A DNA stretch of 64,000 nucleotides. Source: Thalassotalea euphylliae. Its GTDB lineage: Bacteria; Pseudomonadota; Gammaproteobacteria; Enterobacterales; Alteromonadaceae. A program made the translations under genes and the position numbers. Position 1 is the stretch's first letter, and each line of letters opens with the position of its first letter. The notes under the pieces were generated by a model. That model saw only the letters and a list, made by a program, of their open reading frames with translations. It was not told the DNA's origin and made no database searches. The stretch covers positions 4,030,001 through 4,094,000 of the forward strand of contig NZ_QUOT01000001.1 of the NCBI RefSeq assembly GCF_003390375.1. The letters run 5' to 3'. Positions 63,795 through 64,000 of the stretch are shown here, piece by piece.

Positions 63795-64000
63795 TTAAAG
63801 CATAGCTTTATTGCAATAGCTCGCTTTCTCAAAATCATTAACATTCATGGCAATGTTAGAAACACTGGGCAACAGTTCAGTGAGGCGCTCTACCACCGTT
63901 TTTGACAGCGCCGCTTTCTGCTCTACCGTTCGACCTTGCATGATGTTGGCGAAAACATGAATAAAGCTCCCTGTTTCGGTGCCGCCAACTAAATATGTAC
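63795..64000 (-). CDS. 5-carboxymethyl-2-hydroxymuconate isomerase-like tautomerase, 5' end cut by window
   Basis: The visible C-terminal 67 residues include TYLVGGTETGSFIHVFANIM, then QGRTVEQKAALSKTVVERLT, and end MNVNDFEKASYCNKAML. FIHV, the GRT-x-EQK segment and the late EKASYCN tail match the HpaF/CHMI tautomerase family. The N-terminal proline that does the chemistry lies outside the window, so activity cannot be judged. Stop at 63795. The window ends in the gene. Confidence 0.7.
   Translation of the reverse strand, partial: TYLVGGTETGSFIHVFANIMQGRTVEQKAALSKTVVERLTELLPSVSNIAMNVNDFEKASYCNKAML

Overview
The window is one contiguous piece of chromosome from a marine gammaproteobacterium, most likely in the Alteromonadales and probably Colwelliaceae-like (Colwellia/Thalassotalea). 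The support is the order of the envelope cluster, the presence of csiV next to mfd, sodium-coupled transporters, a PEP-CTERM protein, and MITE-like elements with ATACCAA ends. The genus is an inference from gene content; no rRNA gene is present to confirm it. I see no tRNA, rRNA, CRISPR array, prophage or complete insertion sequence.

Left part (about 1-20.9 kb). After a solute-binding-like gene whose signal peptide is frameshifted and a small DUF4345 membrane protein comes a long co-directional housekeeping block: pyrH, frr, uppS, cdsA, dxr, rseP, bamA, skp, lpxD, fabZ, lpxA, lpxB, rnhB, dnaE, accA, tilS. It links UMP phosphorylation and ribosome recycling to undecaprenyl phosphate, CDP-diacylglycerol, isoprenoid precursors, outer-membrane protein assembly, lipid A synthesis, DNA replication, fatty-acid initiation and tRNA-Ile lysidine modification. 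A 267-bp MITE-like element separates skp from lpxD.

Middle part (about 20.9-39.9 kb). This is a mosaic of metabolic and regulatory genes: a DAACS symporter, astB (arginine catabolism), an SPFH membrane protein with a ribbon-helix-helix regulator and a clear operator-like palindrome, a small RRF-related protein, a membrane-anchored coiled-coil protein, cysB, sdaA, nudL, pabB, a class I fumarase, rmuC, a diguanylate cyclase, an NSS transporter, a GloC-type metallo-hydrolase, and a voltage-gated channel with a calcium-channel-like filter.

Right part (about 40-64 kb). A Fur-box-preceded TonB receptor is followed by an OmpR-type response regulator, its histidine kinase and a PepSY membrane protein, which together look like a metal or siderophore uptake locus. 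Then come a four-cysteine uracil-DNA glycosylase-like protein, an XRE regulator with a membrane partner, a PEP-CTERM protein, a large subtilisin-like protease, rsuA, a signal peptidase I, a 53-residue membrane protein, a DUF1244 gene, csiV, mfd, a DJ-1/PfpI protein, an enoyl-CoA hydratase, a PaaI-type thioesterase, a methionine-rich TonB receptor, a second MITE-like element, a DUF3012 lipoprotein and a tautomerase gene cut by the window edge.

Most of the window is ordinary core genome. The items most worth a second look are the channel filter, the autoregulated-looking SPFH/RHH operon, the TonB/two-component/PepSY locus, the paired MITE-like elements, and a recurring pattern of short tandem duplications at or just past stop codons. 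I did not find a clearly new multi-gene system.
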